NCBI GenBank assembly: GCA_963675995.2
Contig: CAXXIY010000001.1
Span: 1,302,001-1,366,000, forward strand
DNA: 64,000 nucleotides
Source: JAAFHB01 sp963675995
GTDB lineage: Bacteria > Bacteroidota > Bacteroidia > Bacteroidales > Prolixibacteraceae
Direction of reading: 5' to 3'
Shown in pieces: positions 63,163-64,000 of the stretch. The notes below the pieces were generated by a model, which saw only the letters and a program-made list of their open reading frames with translations, made no database searches and was not told the DNA's origin. The position numbers and the translations under genes are program-made. Position 1 is the stretch's first letter, and every line of letters starts with the position of its first letter.

Positions 63163-64000
63163 TCAGGAATGTTTTTCGGCTCCTTCCAGTACGGCCTTAA
63201 ACACCCTCATAAAATTGCCACCCCAGATTTTGCGGATTTGTTCTTCGTCATAACCTCTTTTGACCAGTTCGAGGGTGATATTTCCCATTTGTGAAACATC
63301 GAAACAACCCGATACTGCGCCGCCGCCGTCAAAATCGGTTCCAATGCCAACATGGTCAATCCCGGCAACTTTCACAATATGGTCAATATGGTCAACAACA
63401 TCTTTAACTGTGGCCAGGTTTTGGGGGAATTTCTTCGAAACTGCACGCATTTCATCCCAGCCGGCACTCTCCTGTTCGGGAGTCAGATTTTCAAAATTAT
63501 TGTATTTGGCCCTGACCACTGCTCTTGCGGAATCACGTGCCGGATAAGGATCGGGTGTTTTTACATAATCGCTGAGGATACACATTTGAATGACACCACC
63601 GTTTTTAGCCACAGCTCTGAGCCCCTCATCTGTCAGATTACGCGGGTTATCGCACATTGCCCTTGAACAGGAATGGCTTGCAATAATAGGGAAACGGCTA
63701 ATTCTCAGAACATCGTAAAGTGATGAGTCTGAAATGTGGGAGACATCAATTATCATCCCTTTGCGGTTCATCTCCTTCACAACTTCGACTCCAAAAGGGG
63801 AGAGCCCGTTGTATTCGGCTCCTTTCTTGTCGGTTGATGAGTCGCAGATATCGTTATTTAAAGTGTGACAAAGGGTGATGTAGCGCACCCCAAGTTGCCA
63901 GAACTTTTCAATCATCGAAAGGTCGTGGCCAAGAGCGTAACCGTTTTCAATACCGATGTAGATGGCTCTTTTACCTGTTTTTTCGATGGTATAACCGTCG
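63163..64000 (-). CDS. M19 membrane dipeptidase (renal dipeptidase-like), C-terminal part, 5' end outside window
   Basis: The frame runs from the right edge (codons for DGYTIEKTGKRAIYIGIENG) through 63163. The M19 features are GVRYITLCHTLNND, DVSHISDSSLYD, ASHSCSRAMCDNPRNL, GGVIQMCIL and GIGTDFDGGG; the histidines and the Asp of the last motif belong to the zinc site. Such enzymes hydrolyse dipeptides, some with D-residues, and are often exported in Bacteroidota. About 279 codons are visible, so roughly the first 100-150 residues (including any signal peptide and the first HxD metal motif) are missing. The gene is convergent with the efflux operon. Confidence 0.93.
   Translation of the reverse strand, partial: DGYTIEKTGKRAIYIGIENGYALGHDLSMIEKFWQLGVRYITLCHTLNNDICDSSTDKKGAEYNGLSPFGVEVVKEMNRKGMIIDVSHISDSSLYDVLRISRFPIIASHSCSRAMCDNPRNLTDEGLRAVAKNGGVIQMCILSDYVKTPDPYPARDSARAVVRAKYNNFENLTPEQESAGWDEMRAVSKKFPQNLATVKDVVDHIDHIVKVAGIDHVGIGTDFDGGGAVSGCFDVSQMGNITLELVKRGYDEEQIRKIWGGNFMRVFKAVLEGAEKHS

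Overview
The window is about 64 kb of chromosome from a member of the Bacteroidota, most likely class Bacteroidia (Bacteroidales/Marinilabiliales-like; the order is an inference). The markers are SprA, the outer-membrane translocon of the type IX secretion system (T9SS), a PorP/SprF-family protein, very long secreted proteins built from SprB, PKD-like and HYR repeats, an HU/SPOR protein, and candidate promoters of the Bacteroidota type (TTTG, about 20 bp, TAnnTTTG). No rRNA, tRNA or CRISPR array was seen.

Bases 1-20400 are a surface-protein region read leftwards. A 219-aa secreted protein is followed after 39 bp by the first 960 codons of a large adhesin that runs off the left edge; it carries three 267-bp and five nearly identical 246-bp repeats. 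Next come a non-coding stretch with palindromes, a 351-aa secreted protein of unknown role, and a 14.3-kb gene for a 4765-aa protein (SprB repeats, 18 PKD-like domains, two jelly-roll-like inserts, about 18 HYR domains, DUF11). It ends without a T9SS C-terminal sorting domain that I can recognise.

Bases 20400-45100 are mostly housekeeping: speA, an M17 aminopeptidase, pdxA-ruvA-sprA, a ComF-like protein, rnr, a DUF433 remnant, a small membrane protein with pulA, a CPA1 antiporter with a TrkA-C domain, a DUF3124 lipoprotein, tsaE-ald, and gcvH with a clear terminator.

Bases 45300-64000 hold a PorP/SprF protein, a long TPR protein, ppk1 with an overlapping HEAT-like gene, a membrane protein, a membrane-anchored GNAT-like protein, a REP-associated (Y1) transposase next to two hairpins, a small secreted protein, galE-rfbB for nucleotide sugars, an HU/SPOR protein, a TolC-RND-adaptor efflux operon, and the C-terminal part of an M19 dipeptidase cut by the right edge.

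The unifying theme is surface export. SprA and the PorP/SprF protein fit a T9SS able to export the two giant repeat proteins, and the galE-rfbB products could feed surface polysaccharide. No obviously new defence or mobile system was found. The least explained parts are the giant protein with its two domain-in-domain inserts and missing sorting domain, the palindrome cluster at 3927-4024, and two structured intergenic palindromes of the same layout at 21153-21176 and 63021-63044.
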